Shown here: positions 42,288 to 51,299 of the stretch, piece after piece
How positions within the stretch are numbered: position 1 is the stretch's first letter
How the letters are laid out: every line of letters begins with the position of its first letter
The notes under the pieces: generated by a model
Seen by the model: the letters and a program-made list of their open reading frames with translations, nothing else
Told to the model about the DNA's origin: nothing
The model's database searches: none
Assembly (NCBI RefSeq): GCF_900313025.1
Contig: NZ_OMPQ01000013.1
Location: 124,001-188,000 of the forward strand
Direction: 5' to 3'
Source of the DNA: Pseudophaeobacter sp. EL27
Lineage (GTDB): Bacteria > Pseudomonadota > Alphaproteobacteria > Rhodobacterales > Rhodobacteraceae
Length of the DNA: 64,000 nt
Position numbers and translations under genes: made by a program

Positions 42288-43607
42288 CTAGCGCGCTACC
42301 CCGGCTTCCAGCCGTGGGTAGCGCAGCCCCAGGGTCACGCCGCGCGCCACATTCAGCACGATCAGGGCCACCCAGAGCCCATGATTGCCCATGAGCGGCA
42401 CCAGGGCAAAAAGTGCCAGCACATAAATCGCCACCGATTGCAGCATCGCCATCCGCATATCGCGGGTCCAGGTGGCACCAATATAGATGCCGTCATACAT
42501 ATAGCTGGCCAATGAGATGATCGGCAGGGCTGCCGCCCAGATCAGATAGCTGCGGGCCTCCAGCCTGACCTCGGGTGATTTGGCCATCAGATCAATCAGG
42601 TAGGGGCCGCCCAGGGCAAAACCTGCGGCCAATAACACAGCACAGCCCAGACCCCATTGCGCGGATATCCACGCGGCGCGGCGCAGGTTCGCCCGGTTCT
42701 TGGCGCCGATCGCTGCGCCCACCAGCGCCTCTGCCGAAAAGGCAAAGCCATCCAGTGCAAAGGCGGTGATCTCGACAAATTGCAGCAGCACCTGATTGGC
42801 CGCCAGGGTCACATCGCCGAACTTGGCGCCGATAAACAGGAAGGTGGTGAAGGAGCCTGTCAGCAGCACCGAGCGCACCATGATGTCGCCATTGACCTGC
42901 GCCATACGGCGAATGCGCACCGGATCAAAAACCCGTGGCCAATCACACCACTGCCTGCCCGCAAAGGCGGCGCGACACAACCAGAGCCCCAGCAGCACGC
43001 CGCTCCATTCGGCAATCAGGGTGGCAATGGCAACGCCCTCGACGCCCCAGCCTAGGCCCAGCACAAACCACAGATCCAGAATGATGTTGAGTCCATTCAT
43101 CCAGATCTGCAGCACAAAGACCCCGCGGGTGTTTTCCACCGCGATCAGCCAGCCCGTCACCGCATAAAGCGCAATGGTGGCAGGCGCCCCCCAGATCCGG
43201 ATCTGCAGATAGCTTCGCGCCAGGGTTTCCACCTCGGCGCTGGTGGGGGCCAATTGAAAAGCGCCCCAGAACAACAGCCCCTGCAACAGGATAAACGTGA
43301 CGCCCGCAGCCGCAGCCAACAGGACGCCGCGCATCAGCAATGCGCCGGTTTCAGCCACGTCCCCGGCGCCGCGTGCCTGCGCCACCAGCCCGGTGGTGCC
43401 CATGCGCAGAAAGCCAAAGATGAAATAGATCGTCGCCAGGATCACCGCACCGATACCAACGGCGCCAATGGGCGCAGCGGTGCCCATCTGCCCCACGACG
43501 CCGGTATCCACCGCGCCCAAGATCGGCACTGTCGCATTGGACAGCACAATCGGCACAGCGATCTTGAGCACCCGCGCATGGGTGATCTCTGCCTGCATCT
43601 CGGCCAT
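42288..43607 (-). CDS. MATE family (DinF-type) multidrug/sodium antiporter
   Basis: The 439-residue membrane protein has twelve hydrophobic segments in two similar halves, as in MATE transporters. KIAVPIVLSNATVPILGAVDTGVVG is the first helix of the DinF branch. MATE proteins expel cationic compounds using sodium or proton gradients; with the Mrp system maintaining a sodium gradient, that coupling is plausible. It lies 65 bases downstream of the thioesterase pair on the same strand. Confidence 0.92.
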   Translation of the reverse strand: MAEMQAEITHARVLKIAVPIVLSNATVPILGAVDTGVVGQMGTAAPIGAVGIGAVILATIYFIFGFLRMGTTGLVAQARGAGDVAETGALLMRGVLLAAAAGVTFILLQGLLFWGAFQLAPTSAEVETLARSYLQIRIWGAPATIALYAVTGWLIAVENTRGVFVLQIWMNGLNIILDLWFVLGLGWGVEGVAIATLIAEWSGVLLGLWLCRAAFAGRQWCDWPRVFDPVRIRRMAQVNGDIMVRSVLLTGSFTTFLFIGAKFGDVTLAANQVLLQFVEITAFALDGFAFSAEALVGAAIGAKNRANLRRAAWISAQWGLGCAVLLAAGFALGGPYLIDLMAKSPEVRLEARSYLIWAAALPIISLASYMYDGIYIGATWTRDMRMAMLQSVAIYVLALFALVPLMGNHGLWVALIVLNVARGVTLGLRYPRLEAGVAR

Positions 43608-43672
43608 GGGCGCGTCTCTTTCTGTTTCCCCCTGCCCCCCTAAGGGTCCAAAGGGTCAGGGATTAGGCTGGC

Positions 43673-44188
43673 TCAGCTCTTGTCGTCATCCTGCGGCATC
43701 AGGAAATGGCCTGACCCTTGGGCAAAAAGCTTATCCTTGTGATCCTGCCAGGCCTCGACATGGACCGATGCATAGCGGCGCCCGGCGCGGCTGATGGTGG
43801 CGCGGGCATAGGCATCGCGCGGCAGGCCGGAACGCAGGTAATCAACGGTAAAGTCGATGGTCTTGGGCTGACGTGGCAGGATGCCCTTGGCCATTTCCTC
43901 CGGGTCCAGCGCACCGCTCTCAATGCGTTCCCACAGATGCGACCAGTTCAGCGAGATCATTGCGGTGATCTCCAGAAAGGCTGCTGTCACGCCGCCATGG
44001 ATGGCAGGCAGAAAAGGATTGCCAATGTGTTTTTCGCTGAAATTCAGCTGCGCGGTCAGCTCATCGCCGCGCCGGTCAAAGGTGACATTCAAGAATTGGA
44101 TGTAAGGCACCGAATCGAGCAGCGCATTCAGCGCCGCATCACGGCGCTGTTTCACCACCTGTATATGTTCTGGACGGGGACGGCTCAA
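43673..44188 (-). CDS. PaaI-type hotdog-fold thioesterase (first of pair)
   Basis: The 171-residue protein has a hotdog fold with NPFLPAIHGGVTAAFLEITAMI, the HGG-containing active-site helix of the PaaI/YbgC group, and TVDYLRSGLPRDAYARATI beta strands. It would cleave an acyl-CoA; the substrate is not evident. Its start overlaps the stop of the upstream thioesterase by 4 bases, so the pair is made together and may form a mixed complex. Confidence 0.88.
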   Translation of the reverse strand: MSRPRPEHIQVVKQRRDAALNALLDSVPYIQFLNVTFDRRGDELTAQLNFSEKHIGNPFLPAIHGGVTAAFLEITAMISLNWSHLWERIESGALDPEEMAKGILPRQPKTIDFTVDYLRSGLPRDAYARATISRAGRRYASVHVEAWQDHKDKLFAQGSGHFLMPQDDDKS

Positions 44189-44607
44189 AATCCATTCTCC
44201 ACTGTAAAGGCGCCAGAGGCCGTAGCCACGGGCCGGTCGGTATCATCATCCATCGCAACCGCACGCACAAAGGCGACATTGCGGGTGATGTGATGGCAGG
44301 TGGCGCGGGTGGTGATGGTCTGGCCCGGGGTGGCCGCGCGCATGTAATCAATCCGCAGATCAATTGTCGCGGTCCCGCCGGGGGCATCCGGGTGACACAT
44401 CACAGCCGCGCCGCAGCAGGTATCCATCAAGGCAGAGACCGCCCCGCCGGCAACAACGCCGCTTTTCGGATCCCCCACGAGCTTCTTGTCGTAAGGCATT
44501 GAAATACGGGCGACCCCATCGCCGATATCTTCCAGTACCAGTCCCAGCTCATTGGCATGGGGAATGGCCTGAATGAACTGGCGGGCGAGTTTTGTCTTAT
44601 CTGCCAT
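44185..44607 (-). CDS. PaaI-type hotdog-fold thioesterase (second of pair)
   Basis: The 140-residue protein has GVVAGGAVSALMDTCCGAAVM in the active-site helix (AGG in place of HGG) and the DLRIDYMRAATPGQTITTRA strand pair. It is a paralogue of the neighbouring 43673-44188 product but clearly diverged. It starts the unit thioesterase-thioesterase-MATE. Divergent from a MerR regulator whose start is 128 bases away. Confidence 0.88.
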   Translation of the reverse strand: MADKTKLARQFIQAIPHANELGLVLEDIGDGVARISMPYDKKLVGDPKSGVVAGGAVSALMDTCCGAAVMCHPDAPGGTATIDLRIDYMRAATPGQTITTRATCHHITRNVAFVRAVAMDDDTDRPVATASGAFTVENGF

Positions 44608-44735
44608 ATGGCTGTGTCCTGTTGTGGCTTGGGCCTATTTGTGGCCCCGCCCGGAACAAAGAGCAAGCCCACAACACGCTGGGTGGTTGCACTGGCCAAT
44701 TCAAGTGCATAGGTTGCGCGCGAGGGAGATGATGG

Positions 44736-45104
44736 ATGACCGAAGCAAGATTGTCATTCAAGGAAATGTGCGCAGCGTTCGACGTGACGCCGCGAACCTT
44801 GCGTTACTATGAGTATATCGAGCTGCTGAAACCAGATCGCGAAGGTCGATCCCGGTTTTACGGCGCCCGGGAACGGGCACGGATGAAGCTGATTCTGCGC
44901 GGTCGCAGATTCGGTTTTCAGCTGGAAGAAATCCGGCAATGGCTGTTGATATATGAAAACGAGGGCAACCAAGCCCAGATGCAGGCCTTTATCGAGATGG
45001 CCGATCGTCAGATGGGAGAGCTGCAGCAGCAGCGCGAACAGCTGGACGAAGCACTGGACGAACTGGGCAGCCTGCGCGCAACAACACAGAGCCTTTTGAA
45101 GTAG
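44736..45104 (+). CDS. MerR-family regulator 1 (LiuR-like)
   Basis: The 122-residue protein has a MerR helix-turn-helix (FKEMCAAFDVTPRTLRYYEYIELL), a wing (REGRSRFYGARERARMKLILRGRRFGF), and a C-terminal coiled coil (MGELQQQREQLDEALDELG). There is no cysteine-rich metal loop. The LKLILRG-type segment is characteristic of regulators of acyl-CoA catabolism in Proteobacteria. Its likely targets are the thioesterase unit upstream, the beta-oxidation operon downstream, or both. A terminator at 45134-45163 ends it. Confidence 0.85.
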   Translation: MTEARLSFKEMCAAFDVTPRTLRYYEYIELLKPDREGRSRFYGARERARMKLILRGRRFGFQLEEIRQWLLIYENEGNQAQMQAFIEMADRQMGELQQQREQLDEALDELGSLRATTQSLLK

Positions 45105-45133
45105 ACAGCAAACTACCAAATTGACATTTACAT

Positions 45134-45163
45134 TGGCCCATCCCGCCTGCGCGGGGTGGGCCA
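45134..45163 (+). terminator. Terminator after MerR regulator 1
   Basis: TGGCCCATCCCGC pairs with GCGGGGTGGGCCA (one G-T pair) around loop CTGC, followed by TTTCATTTC. It separates the two merR genes into different transcripts. Confidence 0.75.
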
Positions 45164-45250
45164 TTTCATTTCCGCCCTGCACCCGTCCCCCCGTCCTGGT
45201 GCAGATGCCAAAGCCCGCGAGATTTTAACAAGGACCCCGCGTCAAAAGGG

Positions 45251-45306
45251 GTGACAGCTACGTCACTTCAAAAAGTGACGCCGCGTTCAGCTTACGTAAA
45301 CGTCAA
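45251..45306. promoter_or_regulatory. Operator cluster upstream of MerR regulator 2
   Basis: Three elements lie here: GTGAC-N6-GTCAC (45251-45266), CGTCACTT-CAAA-AAGTGACG with perfect 8-bp arms (45261-45280), and TTACGTAAACGTCAA (45292-45306). The last resembles the TTACGTAAACGT-type boxes of LiuR-family MerR regulators, from memory. They lie 88-143 bases before the regulator start. Confidence 0.5.
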
Positions 45307-45393
45307 GATACTGTTGTAAATCTCTCCAGACCGTCCCAGCTTGGGTTCACAACCTGAACACTGCTGATCCATGGCCGACAAAGAGTGACGACG

Positions 45394-45807
45394 ATGACAG
45401 AAATGACAGAAGAAGAGACAAGATCGATCCGCGAAATGTGTGATGCCTTTGGCGTCACCCCCCGCACCCTGCGCTTTTACGAGGCAAAGGAGCTGTTGTT
45501 TCCGCAACGCGACGGCCAGAAACGCCTGTTCACCAAACGCGACGCGGCCCGGCTCAAGCTGATCCTGCGCGGCAAACGCTTTGGTTTCAGTCTGGAGGAG
45601 ATCCGTCAGCTGCTTGATCTCTATCACATCGGGGATCAGCAGGTCACACAGCTGTCACGGACTTATGAGATCGCTTGTGACCGTTTGGATGACATGATCA
45701 GACAACGGGACGAGCTGAACGAAGCCATCGAAGAGCTTCAGGACCAGTTGAAATGGGGCGAAAAAGTCATTGCCTCAATGAAACTGGAACAAAAGGCCGC
45801 CGAATAG
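45394..45807 (+). CDS. MerR-family regulator 2 (LiuR-like)
   Basis: The 137-residue protein is a closer match to the LiuR type than regulator 1: [31 protein letters not shown], then [24 protein letters not shown], then a coiled coil ([23 protein letters not shown]). Such regulators repress acyl-CoA dehydrogenase and related catabolic genes. I choose the ATG at 45394, 8 bases after AAAGAG, over a GTG at 45385. It lies 76 bases before the first acyl-CoA dehydrogenase gene with no terminator between, so it is likely first in the beta-oxidation operon and autoregulated. Confidence 0.87.
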   Translation: MTEMTEEETRSIREMCDAFGVTPRTLRFYEAKELLFPQRDGQKRLFTKRDAARLKLILRGKRFGFSLEEIRQLLDLYHIGDQQVTQLSRTYEIACDRLDDMIRQRDELNEAIEELQDQLKWGEKVIASMKLEQKAAE

Positions 45808-45883
45808 CGCCCTCCCCGCTTTACCGCGGCCTCCTAGGCAGCGGACCAACCTAGTACAGTATTCTCTACCAACGAGGACCCCG

Positions 45884-47665
45884 ATGCCAGTTTATACAGC
45901 CCCCACCAAAGACGCCCAGTTCATCCTGCATGACGTATTGAAAGTCTCGGAGGCCGCCACCCCAGGTTACGGCGATCTGGAGCGTGACTTTACCGCTGCG
46001 ATCCTGGAAGAGGCCGGCAAGATCAGCTCTGAGGTACTGCACCCGCTGAACGTGGTTGGCGATCAGGAAGGCTGCAAACTGGAAAACGGTGTGGTCTCGA
46101 CCCCAACCGGTTTCAAGGCGGCTTTTGAGCAGGTCAAGGAAGGCGGCTGGACCGGGCTGGACATGCCCGAGCAATACGGTGGTCAGAACATGCCCTACGT
46201 GCTGGGCACCGCCGTCGGCGAGATGTTCTCCTCGGCCAACCAGGCCTTTGTGATGTACCAGGGCCTGACCCATGGCGCCGCAGCGGCGATCCTGGCCCAT
46301 GGCACCGACCAGCAGAAAGACACCTATCTGCCCAAGATGGTCTCTTGCGAGTGGACCGGCACCATGAACCTGACCGAGCCCCATTGTGGCACCGATCTGG
46401 GCCTGATGCGCACCAAGGCAGAGCCCCAGGATGACGGCTCTTACAAGGTGTCCGGCCAGAAGATCTTTATCTCGGCCGGTGATCACGACATGTCCGACAA
46501 TGTGATCCACCTGGTACTGGCAAAAATCCCCGGTGGTCCTGATGGCATCAAAGGTGTGTCGCTGTTCATCGTGCCCAAATTTGTGGTCAAGGAAGATGGC
46601 ACCCCCGGCGCGCGCAATGGCGTCTCGGTCGGCAATATCGAGAAAAAAATGGGCATCCACGGAAACTCCACCTGTGTGATGAACTACGACGAGGCCACCG
46701 GCTATCTGCTGGGCGATGCTCACAAAGGCATGCGCGCCATGTTCACCATGATGAATGAGGCCCGTCTGGGTGTCGGCATGCAGGGCGTGTCCCAGGCCGA
46801 AGCCGCCTATCAGAATGCGGTTGAATACGCCAAGGACCGGCTGCAGGGCCGCGACGTGACCGGTGCGAAAAACCCCGATGGCCCCGCCGATCCGCTGATC
46901 GTGCATCCTGATATTCGCCGCTCGCTGATGGATCAGAAAAGCTTTGTCGAGGGCGGTCGCGCCTTCCTGCTTTGGGGCTCCACAATGATCGACCAGGCCC
47001 ATCGCGACGGCAACAAAGACGCCGATGGCCTGATCTCGCTGCTGACCCCGGTGATCAAGGGCTTCCTTTCGGATGAAGGCTACGACATGACCGTCAAGGC
47101 CCAGCAGGTCTTTGGCGGCCACGGCTATATCGAAGAACACGGCATGAGCCAGTACACCCGCGATGCCCGTATTGCTCAGATCTATGAGGGCGCCAACGGT
47201 GTTCAGGCGCTGGACCTGGTGGGGCGTAAGCTGGCGGTTGATGGTGGCAAACACCTGATGGGCTTCTTTGAGCTGGTGAAGAGCTTCTGCAAAGACAACG
47301 CCGAACTGAATGAAGACTACGCCAAGAGCTACATTGAGCCCCTGAAAGCAGCCTCCAAGGATCTTCAGGCGGCCTCAATGTACTTCATGCAGAACGGTAT
47401 GAAAAATCCTAACAACGCCCTGTCCGGCTCTTATGATTTCATGCATATGTTTGGCCATGTCTGCCTGGGCCTGATGTGGGCGCAGATGGGCAAAGCCGCG
47501 ATTGAGGCGCTTGACGCTGGGGCCTCTGACGCGGCGTTCTATGAGACAAAGATTGCCACCGGCCGGTACTATATGGCGCGAAGGCTGCCCGCCACCAAAC
47601 TGCATCTGGCCCGGATCGAGACCGGCGCCGATACCGTCATGGCTCTGGATGCGGCAAGCTTCTGA
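45884..47665 (+). CDS. Acyl-CoA dehydrogenase with C-terminal extension (DmdC-like family)
   Basis: The 593-residue FAD enzyme introduces a 2,3-double bond into an acyl-CoA. It belongs to the long subfamily with an N-terminal cap ([18 protein letters not shown]) and a C-terminal domain, the group that includes DmdC, the methylmercaptopropionyl-CoA dehydrogenase of DMSP breakdown. [13 protein letters not shown] and [13 protein letters not shown] line the flavin site, and the Glu in [14 protein letters not shown] is the likely catalytic base. Which paralogue this is cannot be settled from sequence; a fatty acyl-CoA role fits the operon. It leads the structural genes of the cluster. Confidence 0.9.
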   Translation: MPVYTAPTKDAQFILHDVLKVSEAATPGYGDLERDFTAAILEEAGKISSEVLHPLNVVGDQEGCKLENGVVSTPTGFKAAFEQVKEGGWTGLDMPEQYGGQNMPYVLGTAVGEMFSSANQAFVMYQGLTHGAAAAILAHGTDQQKDTYLPKMVSCEWTGTMNLTEPHCGTDLGLMRTKAEPQDDGSYKVSGQKIFISAGDHDMSDNVIHLVLAKIPGGPDGIKGVSLFIVPKFVVKEDGTPGARNGVSVGNIEKKMGIHGNSTCVMNYDEATGYLLGDAHKGMRAMFTMMNEARLGVGMQGVSQAEAAYQNAVEYAKDRLQGRDVTGAKNPDGPADPLIVHPDIRRSLMDQKSFVEGGRAFLLWGSTMIDQAHRDGNKDADGLISLLTPVIKGFLSDEGYDMTVKAQQVFGGHGYIEEHGMSQYTRDARIAQIYEGANGVQALDLVGRKLAVDGGKHLMGFFELVKSFCKDNAELNEDYAKSYIEPLKAASKDLQAASMYFMQNGMKNPNNALSGSYDFMHMFGHVCLGLMWAQMGKAAIEALDAGASDAAFYETKIATGRYYMARRLPATKLHLARIETGADTVMALDAASF

Positions 47666-47680
47666 TCCATAGTAAAATAC

Positions 47681-47714
47681 CGGGCCTCCCCTGTGCACAT
47701 TCAGGGGGTGCCCG
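47681..47714 (+). other. Intercistronic hairpin after the acyl-CoA dehydrogenase gene
   Basis: CGGGC...GCCCG outside and CCCCTG...CAGGGG inside, with one mismatch, one T-G pair and an 8-base loop. It starts 15 bases past the stop. No T-run follows, so RNA stability or partial attenuation is more likely than full termination. Confidence 0.5.
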
Positions 47715-47756
47715 ATCCGGTCCGGGGCTTTGACCAACCATCTGTAAGGAGCCTCC

Positions 47757-47969
47757 ATGCCAAAACGTTTTCGCCTCACCCGCCGCTTTCCCGTCGCCAT
47801 GACAGAGGATGGCTTTCGCAGGCTGAAACGCTTTGCCTCCGAGGCCGGATTGGACGAAGGCGAAGCCCTGTCATTCCTGTTCGAGAATTTCGACAGCGTG
47901 ACGGACCAAGAAAATCTCGGCCACCGGCTGCGCCTGTTCAACAGCGCGCTGGAGGACCGCAAAAGATAA
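47757..47969 (+). CDS. Small ribbon-helix-helix-like protein
   Basis: The 70-residue basic protein has AAGGAG 7 bases before its ATG. Its pattern is an N-terminal basic strand ([14 protein letters not shown]), helix ([13 protein letters not shown]) and helix ([16 protein letters not shown]), which fits the ribbon-helix-helix DNA-binding fold. No known family name comes to mind. It sits between the two acyl-CoA dehydrogenase genes in the same direction, so it could be a local regulator of the operon; that role is inference. No partner toxin is visible. Confidence 0.7.
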   Translation: MPKRFRLTRRFPVAMTEDGFRRLKRFASEAGLDEGEALSFLFENFDSVTDQENLGHRLRLFNSALEDRKR

Positions 47970-48015
47970 GGGCTCGGCGCAAAATGCGCCACAACGAGCC
48001 AGTGGGAGAGACAAG

Positions 48016-49164
48016 TTGACCGAGACGCGTTCCGCCTGGATGACTGACGAGCACCAGATGCTTGCTGATATGACGGCGCAGTTCATCACCAATGAATGGG
48101 TGCCCAAATATGACACTTGGCGCAAACAGGGCATGATGGATCGCGAGACCTGGAACCAAGCCGGTGAACTGGGCCTGCTCTGCCCCTCCATCCCGGAAGA
48201 ATACGGTGGCGTTGGCGGTGATTTTGGCCATGAAGCCGCGATCCTAATCGAGGGCAGCCGGGCGAACCTGGCCAGTTGGGGGCACGGCATTCACTCCGGC
48301 ATCGTGGCCCATTACATCCTGGAATACGGCACCGAAGAGCAAAAGAAACGCTGGCTGCCCAAGATGATCTCAGGCGAGCTGGTTGGCGCCCTGGCAATGA
48401 CCGAACCCTCCACCGGTTCGGATGTGCAGCGGATCAAGACCAAGGCCATCCGCGACGGCAATGCTTATCGTCTCTCTGGGCAAAAGACCTTCATCACCAA
48501 TGGCCAGCACGCCAATCTGATCCTGGTTGCAGCCAAGACGGACCCCAGCCTCGGCTCCAAAGGTGTCTCGCTGGTGGCACTGGAAACAGAAGGAGCGACA
48601 GGCTTCGCGCGTGGGCGCAACCTGGAAAAGGTCGGCATGCATGCGGCGGATACATCCGAGCTGTTCTTTGACAATGTCGAGATCCCGCCGGAAAACATTC
48701 TAGGCCAGGAAGAAGGCAAGGGTTTCTATCAGATGATGCAGCAATTGCCGCAGGAACGTCTGATCATCGCCTGTGGCGCCGTCGGAGCCATGGAAGGCGC
48801 AGTCGCCCGCACCATAGCATATTGTAAAGAGCGGGAAGCTTTTGGCGCCCCCCTGACCCAGTTCCAGAACACCCGCTTCAAACTGGTGGAATGCCTGACC
48901 AAAACCAAGGTCGCCCGTGCCTTCTTAGATGAATGTATGGTGGAACATCTGAAAGGTGAGCTGACCGTCGAGAAGGCAGCGATGGCTAAATACTGGATCA
49001 CTGACACCCAGGGCGAAGTCCTGGACGACTGCCTGCAAATGCATGGTGGCTATGGCTTCATGCAGGAATATGCGGTCGCGGAAATGTGGACTGACGCCCG
49101 CGTGCAGCGGATCTATGGTGGGACCAATGAGATCATGAAAGAATTGATTGGACGGTCACTGTGA
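48016..49164 (+). CDS. Long-chain-type acyl-CoA dehydrogenase
   Basis: The 382-residue enzyme ends [20 protein letters not shown], very close to the C-terminus of mammalian long-chain acyl-CoA dehydrogenase. In that type the catalytic Glu is not in the usual YEGT motif but in an earlier helix, here Glu292 in [35 protein letters not shown] and GQKTFITNG are the flavin-site segments. The start is TTG at 48016, placed 5 bases after GGGAGAG; the first ATG is eight codons further on and lacks a ribosome site. Confidence 0.9.
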   Translation: MTETRSAWMTDEHQMLADMTAQFITNEWVPKYDTWRKQGMMDRETWNQAGELGLLCPSIPEEYGGVGGDFGHEAAILIEGSRANLASWGHGIHSGIVAHYILEYGTEEQKKRWLPKMISGELVGALAMTEPSTGSDVQRIKTKAIRDGNAYRLSGQKTFITNGQHANLILVAAKTDPSLGSKGVSLVALETEGATGFARGRNLEKVGMHAADTSELFFDNVEIPPENILGQEEGKGFYQMMQQLPQERLIIACGAVGAMEGAVARTIAYCKEREAFGAPLTQFQNTRFKLVECLTKTKVARAFLDECMVEHLKGELTVEKAAMAKYWITDTQGEVLDDCLQMHGGYGFMQEYAVAEMWTDARVQRIYGGTNEIMKELIGRSL

Positions 49165-49197
49165 CCCAGCCCCCCAGATCACAAATGGCAAACTCAG

Positions 49198-49231
49198 GAT
49201 GCCTCCGGCGGGAATATTTGAAGAAAGATGA
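49198..49231 (+). repeat. Rhodobacterales-type intergenic repeat
   Basis: The sequence GATGCCTCCGGCGGGAATAT and then TTGAAGAAAGATGAT matches a short element I recall as widespread after genes in Rhodobacterales genomes. It lies 34 bases past the acyl-CoA dehydrogenase stop. Only one copy is seen in this window. Confidence 0.5.
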
Positions 49232-49390
49232 TATCGGAAATGCGTCCCCGCCCCCAAGCCTTCGCCAAATGGGCAGGGACGACATCACCTTTCGCGGTCA
49301 TCGGCTTTCCAGCCTGTACCGCCACAGAAACATAGCACATACTCAACCTAAAAGTGCTAAATCCCCATCATCTTTCCACAAATATTCCAC

Positions 49391-49417
49391 GGGGGTTTGG
49401 GGGTGTGAAACCCCCAA
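49391..49417 (+). promoter_or_regulatory. Mutually exclusive hairpins upstream of the GST gene
   Basis: GGGGGTTT (49391-49398) can pair with AAACCCCC (49408-49415), or TTGGGGG (49397-49403) can pair with CCCCCAA (49411-49417), but not both. The element ends 28 bases before the TTG start. It could be a terminator remnant or a translation control; the rest of the 280-base gap holds nothing else I can name. Confidence 0.4.
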
Positions 49418-49444
49418 TGCGCAGCAACAGCAAGGGAGCAGAAC

Positions 49445-50077
49445 TTGACCATAAAATTGCATTGTTTTGGCGAGTCAGGCCATTCCTACAAGGCGGCGCT
49501 GGCGCTACAGCTCTCCGGCCTGGACTGGGAACCCGTCTTTGTCGATTTTTTTGCCGGGCAGCACCGCGGCGACAACTACCGGGATTTGAATATCATGGCC
49601 GAAGCGCCGGTTTTGGTGGACCGCGAAATTCGCTTGTCTCAATCCGGGGTTATTCAGCAGTACATCACCGATAAGACTGGGAAGTTTGGTGGCGCGCCTG
49701 AAGACAAATACGAGGTTCTGCGCTGGGTGCTGTGGGACAACCACAAACTCTCCAGTCAGGTGGGCATGACCCGATTTTTGATGAATTTCCTGTCCGAAGA
49801 CAAACGCCCGCAGGAGGTGATCGGCTTTATGCAAGGCCGCCTGAAGGCCGCCTTTGCCACATTGGAAAACCAACTTAAGAGCCGCAACTGGTTGGTGGGC
49901 GACAATATGACCAACGCCGACCTCACCTGCTGTGGCTACCTGTTTTACGACGAGCCCTTTGGCTTTGAACGCAAAGACTACCCCAATATCGACGCTTGGC
50001 TGGCGCGCATCAGCGCAACGCCCGGTTGGAAACACCCCTATGACCTAATGCCCGGCAATCCGTCGGACCGCGCTTGA
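49445..50077 (+). CDS. Glutathione S-transferase family protein
   Basis: The 210-residue protein has an N-terminal thioredoxin-like domain (KLHCFGESGHSYKAALALQLSGL, EAPVLVDREIRLSQSGVIQQYI with the SxxI glutathione-binding turn) and a helical C-terminal domain (WLVGDNMTNADLTCCGYLF). Ser in GESGHS is the likely glutathione-activating residue. It starts with TTG at 49445, 6 bases after GGGAGC. Its location in a beta-oxidation operon suggests handling of reactive acyl or aldehyde by-products, which is inference. Confidence 0.88.
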   Translation: MTIKLHCFGESGHSYKAALALQLSGLDWEPVFVDFFAGQHRGDNYRDLNIMAEAPVLVDREIRLSQSGVIQQYITDKTGKFGGAPEDKYEVLRWVLWDNHKLSSQVGMTRFLMNFLSEDKRPQEVIGFMQGRLKAAFATLENQLKSRNWLVGDNMTNADLTCCGYLFYDEPFGFERKDYPNIDAWLARISATPGWKHPYDLMPGNPSDRA

Positions 50078-50087
50078 GGAGACACTC

Positions 50088-51299
50088 ATGACCGAAGCTT
50101 ATATCTATGACGCCATTCGCACCCCGCGTGGCAAGGGCCGCAAGGATGGCTCTTTGCACGAGGTCACATCTGTGCGCCTGTCAGCCTTGACACTGAACGC
50201 GTTGAAAGACCGCAACAATCTCGAAGGCCATGCCGTTGAGGATGTGATCTGGGGCAATGTCACCCAAGTGATGGAACAGGGCGGCTGCCTGGCGCGTTCT
50301 GCTGTGTTGGCCTCTGATCTGGACCAGAGCATTCCTGGCCTCGCCATCAACCGGTTCTGTGCCTCCGGTATGGAAGCGGTGAACCTGGCTGCCAACCAGG
50401 TAAAGGGCGGCGCGGGCCAGGCCTATATCGCCGGTGGTGTCGAGATGATGGGTCGCGTTGCCATGGGTTCGGACGGCGCTGCTATCGCGGTTGATCCCTC
50501 ACTGGCGATGGATACCTATTTTGTGCCCCAGGGTATCTCGGCGGATATTATCGCGACTGAATATGGTTTCACCCGCGAGCAGGCCGATGCCCTGGCGGTG
50601 GAAAGTCAGCGCCGCGCCAAGGCGGCCTGGGACGACAACCGCTTTGCCAAATCGGTGATCACCGTGCGCGACCAGAACGGCATCGCCATTCTGGATCACG
50701 ATGAATACATGCGCCCCGGCACCGATATGCAGTCGCTTGGTGGGCTCAATGCCTCCTTCCAGATGATGGGTGAGCAGATGCCTGGTTTCGACAAGGTGGC
50801 GATGCTGAAATACCCGCATCTGGAGCGGATCAACCACATCCACCACGCAGGCAACTCCTCGGGCATCGTAGATGGTGCCGCGGCTGTGTTGATCGGCAAC
50901 AAAGAATTTGGCGAGCAATATGGGCTGAAGCCTCGTGCGCGCATCAAGGCCACCGCCAAGATCGGTACCGACCCCACCATCATGCTGACCGGTCCGGTGC
51001 CTGTGACCCAGAAGATCCTGGCCGACAACGGTATGGTGATTTCCGATCTGGATCTGTTCGAAGTCAACGAGGCCTTTGCCTCTGTTGTCATGCGCTTCCA
51101 GCAGGCTTTTGATGTGGACCCTGCTGTGATCAACCCCAATGGCGGCTCCATCGCCATGGGCCACCCGCTAGGCGCCACTGGTGCGATGATCATCGGCACC
51201 CTGCTGGATGAGCTGGAGCGTCAGGACAAAGAGATGGGTCTGGCCACGCTTTGCATTGCCTCTGGTATGGGTGCCGCCACCATCATCGAGCGCGTCTGA
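50088..51299 (+). CDS. fadA: Thiolase, acetyl-CoA C-acyltransferase
   Basis: The thiolase removes acetyl-CoA from 3-ketoacyl-CoA in the last step of beta-oxidation. The 403-residue protein has the nucleophilic Cys in NRFCASGMEAVN, the His in GGSIAMGHPLGATGAM and the second Cys near the C-terminus (TLCIASGMGAAT). GAGGAGACACTC precedes the ATG. Its stop overlaps the start of the cupin gene (TGATG). FadA and FadI are similar; partner FadJ-like gene lies two genes downstream. Confidence 0.93.
   Translation: MTEAYIYDAIRTPRGKGRKDGSLHEVTSVRLSALTLNALKDRNNLEGHAVEDVIWGNVTQVMEQGGCLARSAVLASDLDQSIPGLAINRFCASGMEAVNLAANQVKGGAGQAYIAGGVEMMGRVAMGSDGAAIAVDPSLAMDTYFVPQGISADIIATEYGFTREQADALAVESQRRAKAAWDDNRFAKSVITVRDQNGIAILDHDEYMRPGTDMQSLGGLNASFQMMGEQMPGFDKVAMLKYPHLERINHIHHAGNSSGIVDGAAAVLIGNKEFGEQYGLKPRARIKATAKIGTDPTIMLTGPVPVTQKILADNGMVISDLDLFEVNEAFASVVMRFQQAFDVDPAVINPNGGSIAMGHPLGATGAMIIGTLLDELERQDKEMGLATLCIASGMGAATIIERV

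Noticed and set aside
45866-47254. A 462-codon open frame on the minus strand opposite the first acyl-CoA dehydrogenase gene
   Set aside because: It is an antisense shadow of a clear gene in GC-rich DNA. The translation is His/Gly-rich, has no domain and no ribosome site.
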